A stretch of DNA of 64,000 nt from assembly GCA_033063855.1 (NCBI GenBank), contig CP093830.1:1736854-1800853 (forward strand), given 5' to 3'. The translations under genes were made by a program, and so were the position numbers. Shown here piece by piece: positions 35,417 to 48,543 of this stretch. Numbering within the stretch: position 1 is the stretch's first letter; the number at the start of each line of letters is the position of its first letter. The stretch comes from Smittia aterrima. Lineage: Eukaryota; Arthropoda; Insecta; Diptera; Chironomidae. The notes beneath the pieces were generated by a model. It saw nothing but the letters and a program-made list of their open reading frames with translations. It had not been told where the DNA came from and made no database searches.

Positions 35417-36900
35417 CATGAGAAGGTTTTGCCAAGGATGATGAGAGAAGCAGCTTTTTGTTTTCGATGGAATGCGATGGGAAGCTTGAACCCAATTGTT
35501 GCTAAATTCCAGCAAACAAGATTTAAGGGTGGTCGGAGTCTTCAGTTTTACATTTCAACAGGAAGCAAGGAAATTCTGAGATTTCATAAATCCATCAAAG
35601 ACAACCGAATAAATAACTCAAATCTCATCAAAAAATCGATTTGGTTAATTATTCCTGATTACGATGCTTAACTTAAATGAAAGGGTTTTCTTTATCTTTA
35701 TGAATCCTGTCAGTCTTCTTCTTGTCTTGATGCTCAATCGCTGCACTTGCGTGTGAACGAAATCCGGTTTTTAATTCTTTAGTTTCTTCTCTCACTCACT
35801 CGCGCGTCTTCACAGGTTTCAACTCTAATTTAGAATAAATATTTATTCTCATGTAGCAACGTTCGCTTAATGATTCTTTTTCAAGAAAAGATTCACAGAA
35901 AGTTGTTAGAAAAATTATTTAATTCAAAGGATTTCGTCCCGCTGCGTCATTAAAATTAAAAGCATTGGACGATGTCTCGAGAAGACGTGAGTGAGAATTA
36001 TTGGATCCTTTTCTACAGGTTTCCATCAACGGTCATTTCTTTTTAATGGTTTAAGAGTTGAAATCCTAAAATTTTCAAGGCTAAAAGGCAAATGAGAGAT
36101 GCTCAGGTGAATGACATTTTCGGGAAGCATAACTTTGAAATTATGCTTCGCAAATCGAGAGGAAATGAAAACTGGTTTTGGCCGAGCATCGCAAGTTGCC
36201 AATTATGTTTGATTCTTGAGACTTTTCAGCTTGAAAACTGCTGCACGTCCAAGGCATCTTGCCATCCACACTTGCGGCGTTAGTGAAATTCGAGAGAAAA
36301 CAGTTTCCCATTCTTTTTGTTTCGTCGTCTGACCACAGGAAGTATGTCCGTTGAGACTTCACGCCATTTGATCGAGTGATGTCTCACAAGATGTGACCAA
36401 TAGCTTTCAGAGAATTGAAAGATTTCACACTCTTTAACTACCTGCTTACAACTTAGCTTAACAACAGCGAGGAAATATGGTAAACGTTGTCTTGTGCTAA
36501 TAAGTCTTTTCTCTAGAAACCTTAGTCAAGTTGTCAACGAGGGTGGTACAATGATGATCGATTCACTTGACTGCCTGCTGATTCAATTATTGTTTTTCAT
36601 TAGCGATGAAATTGGAATCTCCGTGAAAATTTAAGTTCCCGAAAGATCTCAATTTTATTTTCTGATCCATTCACACGGTTTGGACATGGAGTATTAAAAA
36701 GTAAATCAAACTGAGATAGAAAGTCCTCGTGCGAACTTTCTCAATAAATCAGAATGAACTTAATCCCGTTAAGAGTTCAGAAATATTTCCGATAATTCTT
36801 AAAAATTTCTTCGCATCCTGAGAACGAATTGTTAAAGCAGGATGAAGTATTAGGCAGAGAGAAAACTGATAATCTCAAGATTGAGGCTCAATTTGGCCAT

Positions 36901-37136
36901 AACCTGCCATGGAACACAAAAGCAATTCTTTTCTCCTTTTGCAAAAAAGCGAGCTCACCGACACTTAAAGCGTTTTGATGTTTTCATCTTAGAGAATCAT
37001 CGAAACGTGAATTTCACATGGGACAAGTTTTTTTTTATTTGACTATTTTTATTTGAATGGATTAAGGAAGGATCGGAATTCCATTCAGGTGAGTTATGAG
37101 AACTTCTTGTTCACGGTGGTCGGAGACTTCAATGGC
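36901..37136 (+). repeat. diverged direct repeat shared with 46631-46884
   Basis: CTCCTTTTGCAAAAAAGCGAGCT, GACACTTAAA, TTTTGATGTTTTCATCTT, GGATTAAGGAAGGATCGGAA and TTCACGGTGGTCGG are shared in order by both copies, 9.7 kb apart in the same orientation. Confidence 0.8.
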
Positions 37137-37255
37137 AAAGTAAACAAGCAACTGAAGGTGAAGAGGTTGTTGTGGGACTGGAATCTGTTGTTGAATCAAG
37201 TGCGAAATTCGATCTTGGATACTTCCGATTGCTTTAAGCTGGTTTCGTCTTCAAT

Positions 37256-37474
37256 CTCACGCATTTTATTGATTTATTGAAAGAAGTTCGTAAAAAGTTA
37301 GACGATCAACAATAATTAAAAAAAAGAGTCTTCGTTACTCAGCAACATCCAAAGAACTTTATCCATGCCATCCCATCGTTTGATCTCTTGGCAATCAATG
37401 GAGAATTGATTATGCGTAGAGGCTTTTGCGAAATGAAGTTTTAGTGTGAAAAGAGGCTTGGTCATCGCACGCTG
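37256..37474 (+). repeat. diverged direct repeat shared with 48305-48543
   Basis: CTCACGCATTTTATTGATTTA, GACNATCAAC, AGCAACATCNAAAGAA, AATCAATGGANAATTGATT, TTTTGCGAAA and CACGCTG occur in order in both copies. It follows 36901-37136 directly. In the other copy the two halves are separated by 1.4 kb, so one duplicated unit was later split by an insertion or shortened by a deletion. Confidence 0.78.
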
Positions 37475-38455
37475 TGAACGATTCAATTTATCAAAACCTG
37501 ATTCGAGGATTTATTTTTAACAAAAGTCTAGAGGACCAGCAAAAAAATCAATTTGGGCGTTATCAGCAGATTTCTTAGACCACCCGTGGCTGAGTACAGC
37601 TCTCAAAAGAAATTCGTTGCCGCTAATTGTTGATTGAACCCCAACTGTCGCTAATTCATGAACCGCCGAAAGCAATTTCATTTATTCGTTGAAAGCAATA
37701 CTTCTTAATGTTTGATAAGAAATGTTTCCATTCGCATTCTCAATTCGATTCAAAATTACGGCGACAAAAATTTCATTGATAAATTGCCGGCTTAGCGATA
37801 AGAAATTAAGAATGAAAAGTTCGTTGAGCAGAAAAAAAAATCGCGCCAATAATAAGTAAATATTCAGAATCGTCACGTTACATTGATTGATTCTCGCGGT
37901 TTTTTCTCTCTCGGTAAGAATTTTTTTTTTAAATAAAAAAAATTATTTGGAAAATGGAAAATCAAAAGATTTCAATGAGGGGGAAAAAAGAAAAGCGAAG
38001 TAAAATGTATTTTCGTGATTCGTGAAAGGAAAATCCTTAAAGTTCACCTGCGGACATTTGGACGAGGTCATTGACCTTTAATTCTGAGAAATAACGGAAA
38101 ATTCGAAATCGAGGGGACAGAACTGTGGAGTTTCTTCCTCGTTGAAGAAACCATCTAAGAAAAGTATTTAAATCTCCAGTTTTCACAGACACCTGGCACC
38201 ATAAATACAATAGAAATCTGCCTTACACTTCAGGCTACAATTGAAACACAAAGTTAAATGAGATTAAGAGAGTTTTGTGCTAGAAAATTTATCTTTTGGA
38301 AAATTAATAAGGATTCGAATTGGCGCGAAATAAAGACGAATAAAAGTGAAAAACTTTCCTATTTTACTGATTACCTTCAGTTTAGAAGTTAGAACTAGCC
38401 AGTTTTATCTATAAAGTGCCAATTCACAATATAATTGTAAATTAAAATTATCGAA
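37475..38455. other. intergenic, upstream of the 38.5-kb gene
   Basis: No gene. It presumably includes the promoter of the plus-strand gene starting at 38456. No TATA box or initiator could be assigned with confidence. Confidence 0.45.
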
Positions 38456-39487
38456 ATGAGTGAAAAATTGAAATGCGAATCTCCGACCAAATCTCAATCG
38501 GAATTTCCCATAACAAAGACGTCTTTAGTAGCAGGTCCAGTCAAGAAACTCATTTTCAACTTTATGAAGACAACTGTAATGTCTCCCATCTCGGAAATTG
38601 CATCAGCACTTTGTGAAGCTTCGTTATCAACTCCGACAACAACAAAACTGAAAAAAACTCGAACTGGTAAGTAATGATGAGGAGGCAACTATGAAACTTT
38701 AAGACACTTGATCTGGTCGCTAAATGATCCCCACACATTGAGTACACTTTCGTCACTGATAACAAATCTTAAAACTATTCAATTTTGCGGAATATCTCGT
38801 TAAGATCGATTTGTCATTGATGTGAGTGACGTATGACTTCGGACTATTAATTTAAAGTAATTCATTGAATCCAGTCAGCCGTAGTTACGTAAACTGATCA
38901 CGATTATTTACGGAAGATGATGTTTTCCAGTTCGTTTAAGAAATGCATATATGAGAGAATCTTGGGTTCTCAACGCACTTTTGCATCTGCTAAGTTCTGA
39001 TGTTCAATCATTTAGGGCTTGTTTTTGACTCGGGGTGATGGAGTAAGAAGAGAAAACATTCGGTAACGAATATTTTTATCCTTCAAAGACATCAAACAAA
39101 ACGGGAAAATCTCGGTAGTCAACTGTTTTCAAGTCGCCTCACATCTCCCTCTTGAATATCGTGACGAAGGAAAAATCAAGCCAGAACAATTTCAGGTATC
39201 CTGAAGCGTTGAGGAAATAAATGCAAGTTAGAAGACTTTTAATTTAAAAGGGGATGAAATCGTCAAAGAACGTTGCACTTAAAAACTTCTTGTTTCCCTT
39301 TAAATATCCCAAACCAGATCGGAATGTCTTAAACAATCAAAAAAAAAATGCGCCAAGCTGATCTAGTTTTGTAACCGCTTTCAAGTAAAAAATATTTTAT
39401 TTTAATTTAGATTTGCAAGAGGTTGACAACGCAGAAGAAACTAAAGATGATTTTAAGACAACGACAGATGAAGTAAACAAAGGGTGA
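38456..39487 (+). CDS. small hypothetical protein, two exons seen
   Basis: Exon 1 (38456-38666) starts MSEKLKCESPTKSQ and ends ...TRT-G at a consensus donor GTAAGT. Exon 2 starts at 39411 after TTTAATTTAG, completes a GAT codon and encodes LQEVDNAEETKDDFKTTTDEVNKG. It then either stops at TGA 39485-39487 (95 aa) or splices at GG/GTGAGT (donor after 39483) into an exon I could not find. The protein is hydrophilic and rich in K, S and T, with an acidic end and one hydrophobic patch (KLIFNFM). No domain is recognised. The intron has perfect phase agreement and good splice signals, which is the main support. Confidence 0.55.
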
Positions 39488-40712
39488 GTGGATTGATTAT
39501 ATTTTGCGTAGAACTTAACAAGCCTTCGACTTGAATGAAGAACACAAGAACATTCTCTCCACACAAAAATTCATCTCCAACAAAAGAAAAACTTTACCGA
39601 ATGCCAAAGAGGAATCGCACGAGATCCAATAAGTGAGGTGGCTTTAGATCTAATTTGATTCTTTCTCGGCACAAGCCATTGAGAACAAAGATCACCTACA
39701 ACCGCAGAAGAACCTGCTACCTGCAATTTTTTACCTGTTCGTCTTTCTCTGCTTGAGGGATTCCCATTGTCTCCTTTTTTTACCGGTTTTTTAAAACGAT
39801 TCTCTTATGTGAATGCGAATTTCCGTTGGTGAATCCTAGGCGATAATCCCGTTAGCGTCGCTTATGTTTGCTTTCATAGTTCACTCGTCAGGCGGGAGTA
39901 AACATTATGAAGATGTTGAATAATTGCAATGTCAACATTTGCCGTCCCTTAAGAAAACATTCAAGTTTGTTGATGGTTCTCCCATCACTCGAGTGTGAGT
40001 GATAAAAAACGAACGCGCGAGCTATTTCAATTAAACGCCTCACCATCGTCGCATCTGCTTTCGATAAATTATTTCAATTCCTTGATTGTAGTTTCGATGT
40101 AATGAATAGCTTCGTAGAGCAAACATAAACGAATGAGGAAAAAACTAGAAAATTATGTTTCATTGTTCGGCAGTCGGGCGAAAATTATGATGGTTCGAAT
40201 GTTTGTCGACGATATCAGCCTTGCTGCTTTATCTAAGCACTTTAGACGATATAAAAACTAGCGAAGTGGGAACTGAAACACGTGTGGTGGTTTATGGTGG
40301 CTCGGCAATCGCTGTTGATGACGAATCCAGATTTTGTGAATTAATCTCAACAAAGAGATCATTTTGCTACGCTAAGGGGTGAATAGCTAGCACCTGGCTA
40401 GGGAAAATTGCATCATGTGCGCCTCAACAGTGTCGTTTTTCCGTTTATAGTTCAAATGAATCATACGCGAGCAGCTGAACGGCGTTTTCAAAACAAGCTA
40501 AATTTATATTGCAACAACTTTATTGCTTTTCGATGTCGCGTCTTCCTTTAAAAAAAAAGTCTGCGGGCGGCTTTCGTTGCATTCAAAATTTATGCGAATT
40601 AAATTTTATTCAAGACATGAAGTAGCATTAAAGATTTCATTGAGTTTTGCTTCTCTCCTCGTTTAGCAATTAAGACATTCCTGACATTTTTATTGGAGTG
40701 CGAAGCCAGAAT
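39488..40712. other. intergenic
   Basis: No supported exon. A possible 3' exon of the 38.5-kb gene would have to lie here, but no acceptor plus open frame stands out. Confidence 0.45.
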
Positions 40713-41129
40713 TCAAAATTTTTTATTGAGAATCTCTTCGACGCGACGAGAAACTTTGTTGTTTAGCTTGTACAAAACGTTTATAGTGTAGTTGATCTCT
40801 TTTCGAGTGTGGAGAGGTGGCCAAAGCGTTGTGATGGCGAAAAGTCGATGAAACCTGATCTGCTCATAAGCGGTTGGTTGCATCCTCTCGAGAGCATCAA
40901 GTTCGGATTTAAATTGCTTATTGAAGCGAACGACCGACTCGTGGTAGCGTTTCTTGCAAATTTGATCGCTGAAAGATTTTATTGAAGGAAGTGAAAATTA
41001 AATTAAAAATTATTTTGCTTACTAAGGGACAGCGGACTTCGATCGTTTGCCTCCATGTTTGCAAGCGTACGGATCTACTTCCTTCACTTTCTTCTTCCTC
41101 TTTTTCGGTTCATCCTCATGTACCATCAT
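40713..41129 (-). CDS. uncharacterised small basic protein, 120 aa
   Basis: Two exons: 41129-41023 and 40968-40713. The donor GTAAGC and acceptor CTTTCAG join as a split TAC codon. The N-terminus is strongly basic (EPKKRKKKVKE), suggesting nuclear targeting. It is followed by DPYACKHGGKRSKS and a helical C-terminal part (SELDALERMQ, ITTLWPPLHTRKEIN, NVLYKLNNKVSRRVEEIL). I do not recognise the family. An AATAAA lies 19 nt after the stop (40694-40689). The gene starts only 66 bp beyond the B9D1 stop on the same strand, so the two may share transcription. The first of two tandem ATGs is taken as start. Confidence 0.8.
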
Positions 41130-41195
41130 CTTAGCTCAAAGAATCAAAACTTGTAAATTTTTATTTGTAGAAAATATTTTTTATTGATCAAACAT

Positions 41196-41823
41196 TTATG
41201 AATCGAAGTTAAGTCGTTCGGTTCCCTTGGTGATCGATTCGAGTGATACTAACAACTCTCCATACGACGAAGTAAACAAATTTTTAGCTTTTGTTCCGTC
41301 AGCGAGAATTCTTGGATCACGGAGCTCAGGACTTCGATTGGAAATAAAGTTTATGATTGATGACCACACATTCGTTGCTTTCGGTTTAAAAATCGGGGCA
41401 CGAATGATCTTAGCTTTTGATTTTCGCTCGTTTCTGATGATACAAGGAACGTGAACTCTTGCATATCCTAAATTCACTTCGGTTCCCCATACATTTGCTC
41501 CGTATAAACTGAAAACGATTTGTGGCCCTACAAAGACAAGATTAATGTTTGTCTCTTTCACCGAAATGCATTAACTTACATCCATGAATGTTTGTTGACT
41601 TAAAAGTGAATTCGATCGGCATATTGAAGATAGTTTGATCAGAGTTACTTCCATTGTTGGCACATTGAGTGATTCCTGACTTAACTCCCGACATCATTTC
41701 CCAATCTTCGCCAGCAACGACGTCGTAACGAATGTAAAGTCCACTCCCATAAGCTCCAAGTGGAAACTCTGTTAATTGAATTTCTCCAAGAACATTTAAA
41801 AAGAAAAAGTTTTCCACTGACAT
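41196..41823 (-). CDS. B9D1: B9 domain-containing protein 1 (ciliary transition zone)
   Basis: Two exons: 41823-41580 and 41527-41196, joined in phase 1 at a TGG (W) codon, give 191 aa, the usual size. The product fills the length with one B9 (C2-like) domain: FLNVLGEIQLTEFP at the start, a GEDWEMMSGVKSGITQ segment, the diagnostic IEFTFKSTN-IHGWPQIVFSLYG at the splice junction, GYARVHVP, and a C-terminal part with RSPELRDP and ITKGTERLNFDS. B9D1 forms a complex with B9D2, MKS1 and tectonic proteins at the base of cilia. In insects it is needed mainly in ciliated sensory neurons and sperm. AATAAA follows the stop within about 11 nt (41185-41180). Confidence 0.93.
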
Positions 41824-44800
41824 TTCTCAATTTTTTCTTGTTGTTTACAAACAAACTGGTTGCTATAGTTTTCGATTTGTTTTACGAAATGATGTGAAGT
41901 TGGCTCTGAACCAACGGTTTTTCATCGAATTCTCGCCGTTATCATTCGCTTACATTAAAAAATTTCGCAGACAAAAACTTAACGGGACTACAACGGTTGA
42001 AAATCGAAAGCAGAAGCATCGAAAATGTTTTAAGAACGATGAGAATTCTTTTTCGTTTGCAAAAGTTCCATTCAAGAAAAATCACAGAAAACTGGTTTCG
42101 GCAAAGCCTTGAGAATATTTCTATTCAATCCTTCTTTCGGTTCCTGAAAGACTTTCTAAGAATCTTTAATCATTTGAATAATTTTCTTTGACGAGTTGTC
42201 ATTCATGCGCAAAATTTACCGACTCGAAGGTTTTTCTCTTAATGAATGACGAAGTTAACAAGTTGCTCGTGTTGTTACATTTTAAATCGTTTCATTGAAT
42301 CCTCCTTTGAAGATTTTACGAGCAATTTGTATGCAATTGTTGCGTTAGAGTTAAAGTTTTGCATGTTTTATTATTTTACGACTCTGGACGATCGTTTTAA
42401 AGTACCGGCGAGAGTCAAAACATCGCCATAAAGACATTCGAAGAGCAGTGAAAGATTGTTATCGATGGTTCGAGAAAAGTTTGTTTAGACAATCAAGAAT
42501 GTTGGGTTGACCAGTATGTTACACAATCTTTTCACTCCCGTTGCGTTTGATTCGTGATTTGACAATAGAAATGAATTGTGTGTAGACCCGCATATTCCAC
42601 GATCAATTCAAACGCAGGTGTAAATTTAACGTGAAATATTAGTTTCAATCGAAAAGAGGTTTTCGAGCCCTGAAAGGTTCTTTTCAAATATTATTTTAAT
42701 GAGAAACGTTTAATAAATCTCGTGGGTGTGGATAGAGTTGACCACCCCGAAAAAAACCGTGATTTTGTCCTTAAATTCTTGTTAAGTTTGGAAACGATGT
42801 AGACTGCACGTGCGTTACAAAGTCGAAGGCGTAGCATGGGTCCGTCTCAGATATTTAATCAACATAACTCCTTCGACGAAATCGAAAAAGTATTTGAGAT
42901 TATCAAGAAAGGTTTCACGTAACTCTGACCATTTACAGCTCTCAATAAATCTGAATTCTGAAATTGTACTAATTTAGAAAAGAGCTAACGTCTCGAAAGA
43001 AAAATTGTGGGCAAAGGTTGTGGGAGGTTGGGGTCCTCGCAGCAATAAACGACCTTTTATGACCTGAAAAAGAAAAATAGTCTCTTCTCGTATCGCCTCC
43101 AATTTGTTGAAACTGACAAGGATGTTTCTAACTATGAAATCACCAAATTGCCGCTCCCCGTTTAATTAATTTAATAAATACAAGCATGAGGAATGATCGC
43201 TACCGTTCAAGTTCGTGGGAGTTGAGAAGTGGGATGACTATGTTTGTCCTTTTTATCAACAAATTAAGTGAAGTTCCTTCTCCCCTAATTATTAAAAATT
43301 GAGGTCGTGACGAATACAAACTGTTAATGAAGTAATTTGTCAAATCATTGACGTTTAATAGAAAAACCATTGAATCAACAATTTGCACACAATACGACGT
43401 TTTTTTAAGAAAAGTTGCAAAAATCTTCTCTATTGATAGAAATGGAATTACTTGCCATTAAACATTCTGTCACGTACTGACCTAAAAAAAAATAAAAAGA
43501 ATTGCTTTTATGTAACAATTCGTTGTCCAATTTGCTCGTGTTAAGTAAGGATAATGTCATCCTTACATTCGATAGTTAAAGCCTCTTTAAACAAACCATC
43601 ATCTCGATTTATTGCTGTCCGCGAATTGTTCGAAGATCCCACAGATATTCTTCTACAATTTCACAGAGAGAACTTCTTTTAGATAATAAATTGTGAGATT
43701 CGTTTTATCGAAAGCATTTCGCAGAAGGCAGGAGGTGCAGGTCAGAAATCGAAGCCATGGGAATCCACCTGATCAAGTTTAATATCTTGAAGAAGTTGGA
43801 AAATGTCTAAGCATTCGATTCAGCTCTTGAAGATGCAACAATGACGCCGAGTCTTTGTCTCCATATCTTTCTCTATTTTTTTGCAAAATTGAATCCCCAA
43901 TCTTCGATCTTCTTGTCGCTTTTTTGTTTGTTGTCGAAGAAAGGCAAAGAAAAATTAAACGTTAGACAGAGCCTGAGAAATGGGCAAGATGATATTCTCG
44001 ACCAGCTCCGATATGGATTTTTTACTTGTTGAAGAACAAAAACAAGACCTTACTTGATGATCTTTAGCAGTGACTTTCAAAGAAATGAATACAATTTCAA
44101 CAATTTATAAATTGCGTCGTCGAAGAATGAAAGCAGAGCTGACGATGAAAAGTTAAAAAGGTTCGTTTGTCTGCAAATCCCTCAAAAGATTCATTAACTT
44201 ATTGCTGCTGAGTCCTCGAATGAGTTGAGTGAGAACACTTTTGGACACACTTGAAGTCTATTCTGCAAAGGTTTTTAAATTTTAAAGATCTTTCTTCGAG
44301 AAACCACGCAATCTGCTTTATTTTCCCATGCCAGAAGACGTTAAGAGTTCGAAGAACTGAAAGAATTTGTTTTGGCGCTAAAAGAAGGTCGATCGACGGT
44401 TTTTTTATTGATCAACGAATATTGCTGGCGATGAAAAACCTTTGATACCTCAATTGGCCTTATGATTAGTTTGATTCGATTGTTCTCGATTCGTTAGGAA
44501 TTTTTCTCTGACACATTTTTTGTGAGAAATAAAAGTTCGATTGCGTATCTAACAGTAAGAAAGATTCTTTCATCGGATAGCGCAAACTCATTTTAGGCAA
44601 TTCATAAAATTTTCGGGTAGTTTTCTTCATCTATGGGTTCGACTTCTCAGAACTTCCTTAGACTCTTTTTACCAAGGAATGTTGCTAGAGAAGTTTATGG
44701 ATTTCGTCACAACTACGCACTAAGCTACTGACGCAGATTAAACGGTCTAATTATTTTAAGATTGCTTTAATACCTTGAACTGCGACTTCCGAAGTCAAAA

Positions 44801-46630
44801 ATCTAGCAAGGTTCTCGGAACTAACTCGGTCCAGATTATTTACCAAACTTGACACACTTTGCGATCGTTCACTGCTCTTTCGACGATCGTTGTTGAACTA
44901 ATCGATTAAACGGTCGATCTTCTTGCGAAACCTCGAATCGTTTTGTAAATATTGCGCAACAAACAAACTGATAGCAAAGAATTTTGGCGCAAGATAAGCA
45001 AGTGACATTGAAATTTTAAATCAGAATGTGGGGAAGGCTTCCTGAGCAAATAGCAGCTGATTTGAGAAGAACACATGAACGTTGTTGACTTGTAACGGAT
45101 GAAATAAAAATCCACGAAAACGCTCTCAAGTTCTTATCGCCTCTTATCGTCCGACGGAAGTGAGTTTATGAATGAATACAATGCAATTTATGATTGCGAC
45201 TCTTTAAAGTTGTTTCTGCGTTATCGTCCTCTCATTCTCTTTCGTCGTTAATCATAAACGTCATGTTAAGAAACAGGATTTGGAATTTATTTAAATTGAT
45301 TCGCTGTAGCTTGAAATTAATTTGCGATGGCAAACTGCTTTTTGTCGGCACAGTTTCCAACAAAGATTCTTTTAGTTTTCTGTTAGAACAGATGAACAAT
45401 GATTACATCGATCTAATTGCCTAATTGGATAGAAATTACGATTAAAGCTCATCGATTATCCTTTGATTAGTAAGCGTAATAAATCAATTTTATCGCTAAG
45501 TCAACATGAGCAGTTTCGCTTCGAAGTGCAAAAACGTTCATTCATTTATTTATTTGTGCATCTTTAATAATCGCCGCTCCACCGCTTTGCGAAGATAAAT
45601 GATAAAAAAATACGTTAAAAGCAATTATGTGAAGTCTCCCGAGAACGAGCCGGAGCAATAAAGAACGAAAGATCGAGCGATCATGTGTTATTTTATATTT
45701 ATGCTGAAAGAAACGAGACTTGAGCTCAGATTCCTCTTTTCTTCTTTCTTCCGAAAAGTAAAAAAGTTCGTTATAAAATCTCTCTCTTCCTTTTTATTTA
45801 CATTCTGATGATTCTACGTTGTGTGAGGTTTCAGTTGGTGCTATGATCGCTGAAACAGTTGAAGACTGATCTGGATTTAACTCTCTATCTCTCTCTTAAT
45901 TCCAACACCCGCAAGTTTACTAATGAAATTTAATTTCGCAGTCAAGTTACATTCGTCCCTGGAATGAAAATTAATGCGCGACCTCTTGCAGTGACTACTT
46001 ATTTCTCTTTAAGAAAGACGAGTAAATACGTATGTGAATATGAGAATGTTTTTGTTAGAAAAAATTCCGCGATTCTTCTTAGAAAAATCTCAAGAATCCC
46101 ATTCTGAACAATTTTTAGGAAGTGCGATCTGTTCTAAGAGATTTTTTAGGAAGTGCGATCATTTAAAGATTGAAATAACAATTAATTTTATCGATCAATT
46201 GAGGCACGATCCACGTTCTAAATTCAGAACCAACGAGGGTGGCAAGTGGAGGAAGTAATCATGATTGATGCTGATCTTTCCTATAGATTTCTGAATAGAA
46301 GAAAAGGATTTTACTTTCTAATCCTTCCAAGGTTCAGCGATTTCTAAAGAATAAAATAGAACATAATTCTGCCTTAAAGAAATTGAGTAATTTCCGTTTT
46401 AACTTTAGAACCTGCGACTCTGAACTCCAAGAACTTGACATTAGAATTTTGCGGAATGCTTTAACTACCAAAAGGATTTCATATGTCGATTGAGTTCTCA
46501 GATCATGTTTCCATCAAACATTTCTCCTTTTAAAGTTTTTGCGAATTAAAGAGAAAAATTTTCATGAGAATTGTTGATAAAGGGCAGGATGTGGAATTAT
46601 GATGAGAAAGAATGGCAATAAAGAGCCATT
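41824..46630. other. non-coding spacer
   Basis: 4.8 kb with no supported gene on either strand. Frames such as 41894-42191 and 43841-44032 have no recognisable signature. A tandem duplication of TTTTTAGGAAGTGCGATC sits at about 46111-46161. The B9D1 promoter is presumably just above 41823. Confidence 0.5.
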
Positions 46631-46884
46631 ACCTGCCATCCAAACAACTATTGAGTTCAAAATCTTTCCATTCTTCTCTCCTTTTGCAAAAAAAAAGCGA
46701 GCTAGCCGACACTTAAAACTTTTTGATGTTTTCATCTTGAAGAATCTTTGAGATGTGAGCTCACATGTGAAAAGTTTGTTTATTTGATTATTTGAATGAC
46801 AAAAGGGATTAAGGAAGGATCGGAATTCCTTTCAGGTGAATTATGTGAAAATTCTTGTTCACGGTGGTCGGTAGCATCAATCGG
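46631..46884 (+). repeat. diverged direct repeat shared with 36901-37136
   Basis: Second copy of the 36.9-kb block, same orientation, ending at the shared TTCACGGTGGTCGG segment. Confidence 0.8.
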
Positions 46885-48304
46885 AACGACCAGCTGATGA
46901 GAACTGAGAAGGATTGCAAATTCTTGGGAACTAGAAGACGTTGGATTTTTCTTTTACTTTCGTTCTTTAACGACGACGCACTTCCGAGGAAGTTAAAAGG
47001 TAAATTAAGACCTGCTGTCGCTTCCTGATCGAAACAAATAAGACGACGTCCGTGAAATCGTATTTAGACTTTGATTGATTCCGTTAGGATCTCGTGCCTC
47101 AAGGAAATCAAATCAGAAGCGTAACGGGATGATCCTGTTAAATAATAAGATGCGAATATCCTGAAAATAAGTTGTCCATATGTTAAGCTCGAGAAATTGA
47201 GAGTAAAAACTGCGATCATCTTCATTAATCAAATAATTTTAATTTCGCGAGACGTTCTCATTATTTTCACGCCCCGACACGAAGCGGATGAATAAAATCT
47301 GTTTTAAGAACGAAAGAACTCGAGTGATCTCAGAAGACGATGATTGTCTTGCTTTAGATCTTCGTCTTTTTCGCAAATGTTTACGCATTTAAATAATCGG
47401 TCATAAAACGAGAACAAGTCGATTTATTTGCCGACACAAAACATTCTGGAAGAAACGATGTTTAATTAGGCAGATATTTACGCAGCAAAGGAATCTCGAA
47501 TATTGAGATTCCCAATTGCTTTCTCAGAGATCGCGAGTAAACAGCGCGGCTTAGCTCTCTTTATTAAGAATTTCTTGAAAGAATGTTTCTTTAACGACTT
47601 TCATTTGTCTCCAATTGAAGTGCCGAATTAATATTCTAACAAACTTGAATGAATTGTTGAACGAAAGAGAAATCGAGAGCCGCAGCTTAATCATCATTCC
47701 AGAGTGTTTTCATATTGTCTTTTGAATTAATTTCCTGGAAAGATCGACCCGAACATTAAACAAATCGCTTGACACTCATAAAAACTAGTTTAGTAATCAC
47801 CGACGTGTCCTTGTAGTCGGTTACTGCTTCATCCAACTCTACCAATGTGTGTCGCTTTATCAACATTCGACGACGGATCTGCAAAGCGCCGAATGAAAAC
47901 GAGTCGAAATTTATCGGACGATCGGAGAATGAAATTCAATTCATTGCGAGCGATAGAAACATTTCATGAATATGAAATAAGTATATTTCAAATAACCTTA
48001 CCGAGAGTTTCTTCGTTCACACGACGGATTGCTTCCTTTCTCACAAAAGTTCTGACGAGAAGCAGTTCATCAGCTTTGCTCAGATTGCTTGAAGACTTAA
48101 CATAAAATAAATTACGCAAGATTTTTTTGAAACGGCTCATTAGCTTCACGCAATCGGCTCTAAAGACTTCTCATTGTTTATCAACAAAGAGTTCTCTCTG
48201 TTTCACATCCTGAGACGATTATTTCGCATCGTTATGATGTGAGAAAGGGAATTTACTCAAAATATTTAAGCAGCAAACTAACTTGACCGGTTGAACGTAG
48301 TTTG

Positions 48305-48543
48305 CTCACGCATTTTATTGATTTATGTATTGGAATTAGAAGTTGTGTTGGACAATCAACTCCAATTAACGAAATCTATCTACGTTCGAAGTTCATGGCC
48401 GTTGAGCAACATCAAAAGAATTTCTTTCTTCAGCATCGGGTGCTCTCGACAAAATCAATGGATAATTGATTGTGCGTTGAAGATTTTGCGAAACCGAATG
48501 CGAAGATTAATGGTGTGAAAAGGGATGAAGCTTTTTCACGCTG
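48305..48543 (+). repeat. diverged direct repeat shared with 37256-37474
   Basis: Second copy of the 37.3-kb block. One frame here (48291-48518) is open, but its counterpart at 37.3 kb carries stops. Confidence 0.78.

Noticed and set aside
35109..35671. Overlapping 110-codon frames that looked F-box-like (LPFERIFRHCALEDFLQIENL)
   Set aside because: They lie in a duplicated block whose other copy is frame-disrupted, and the similarity to F-box is too weak. At most a decayed relic.
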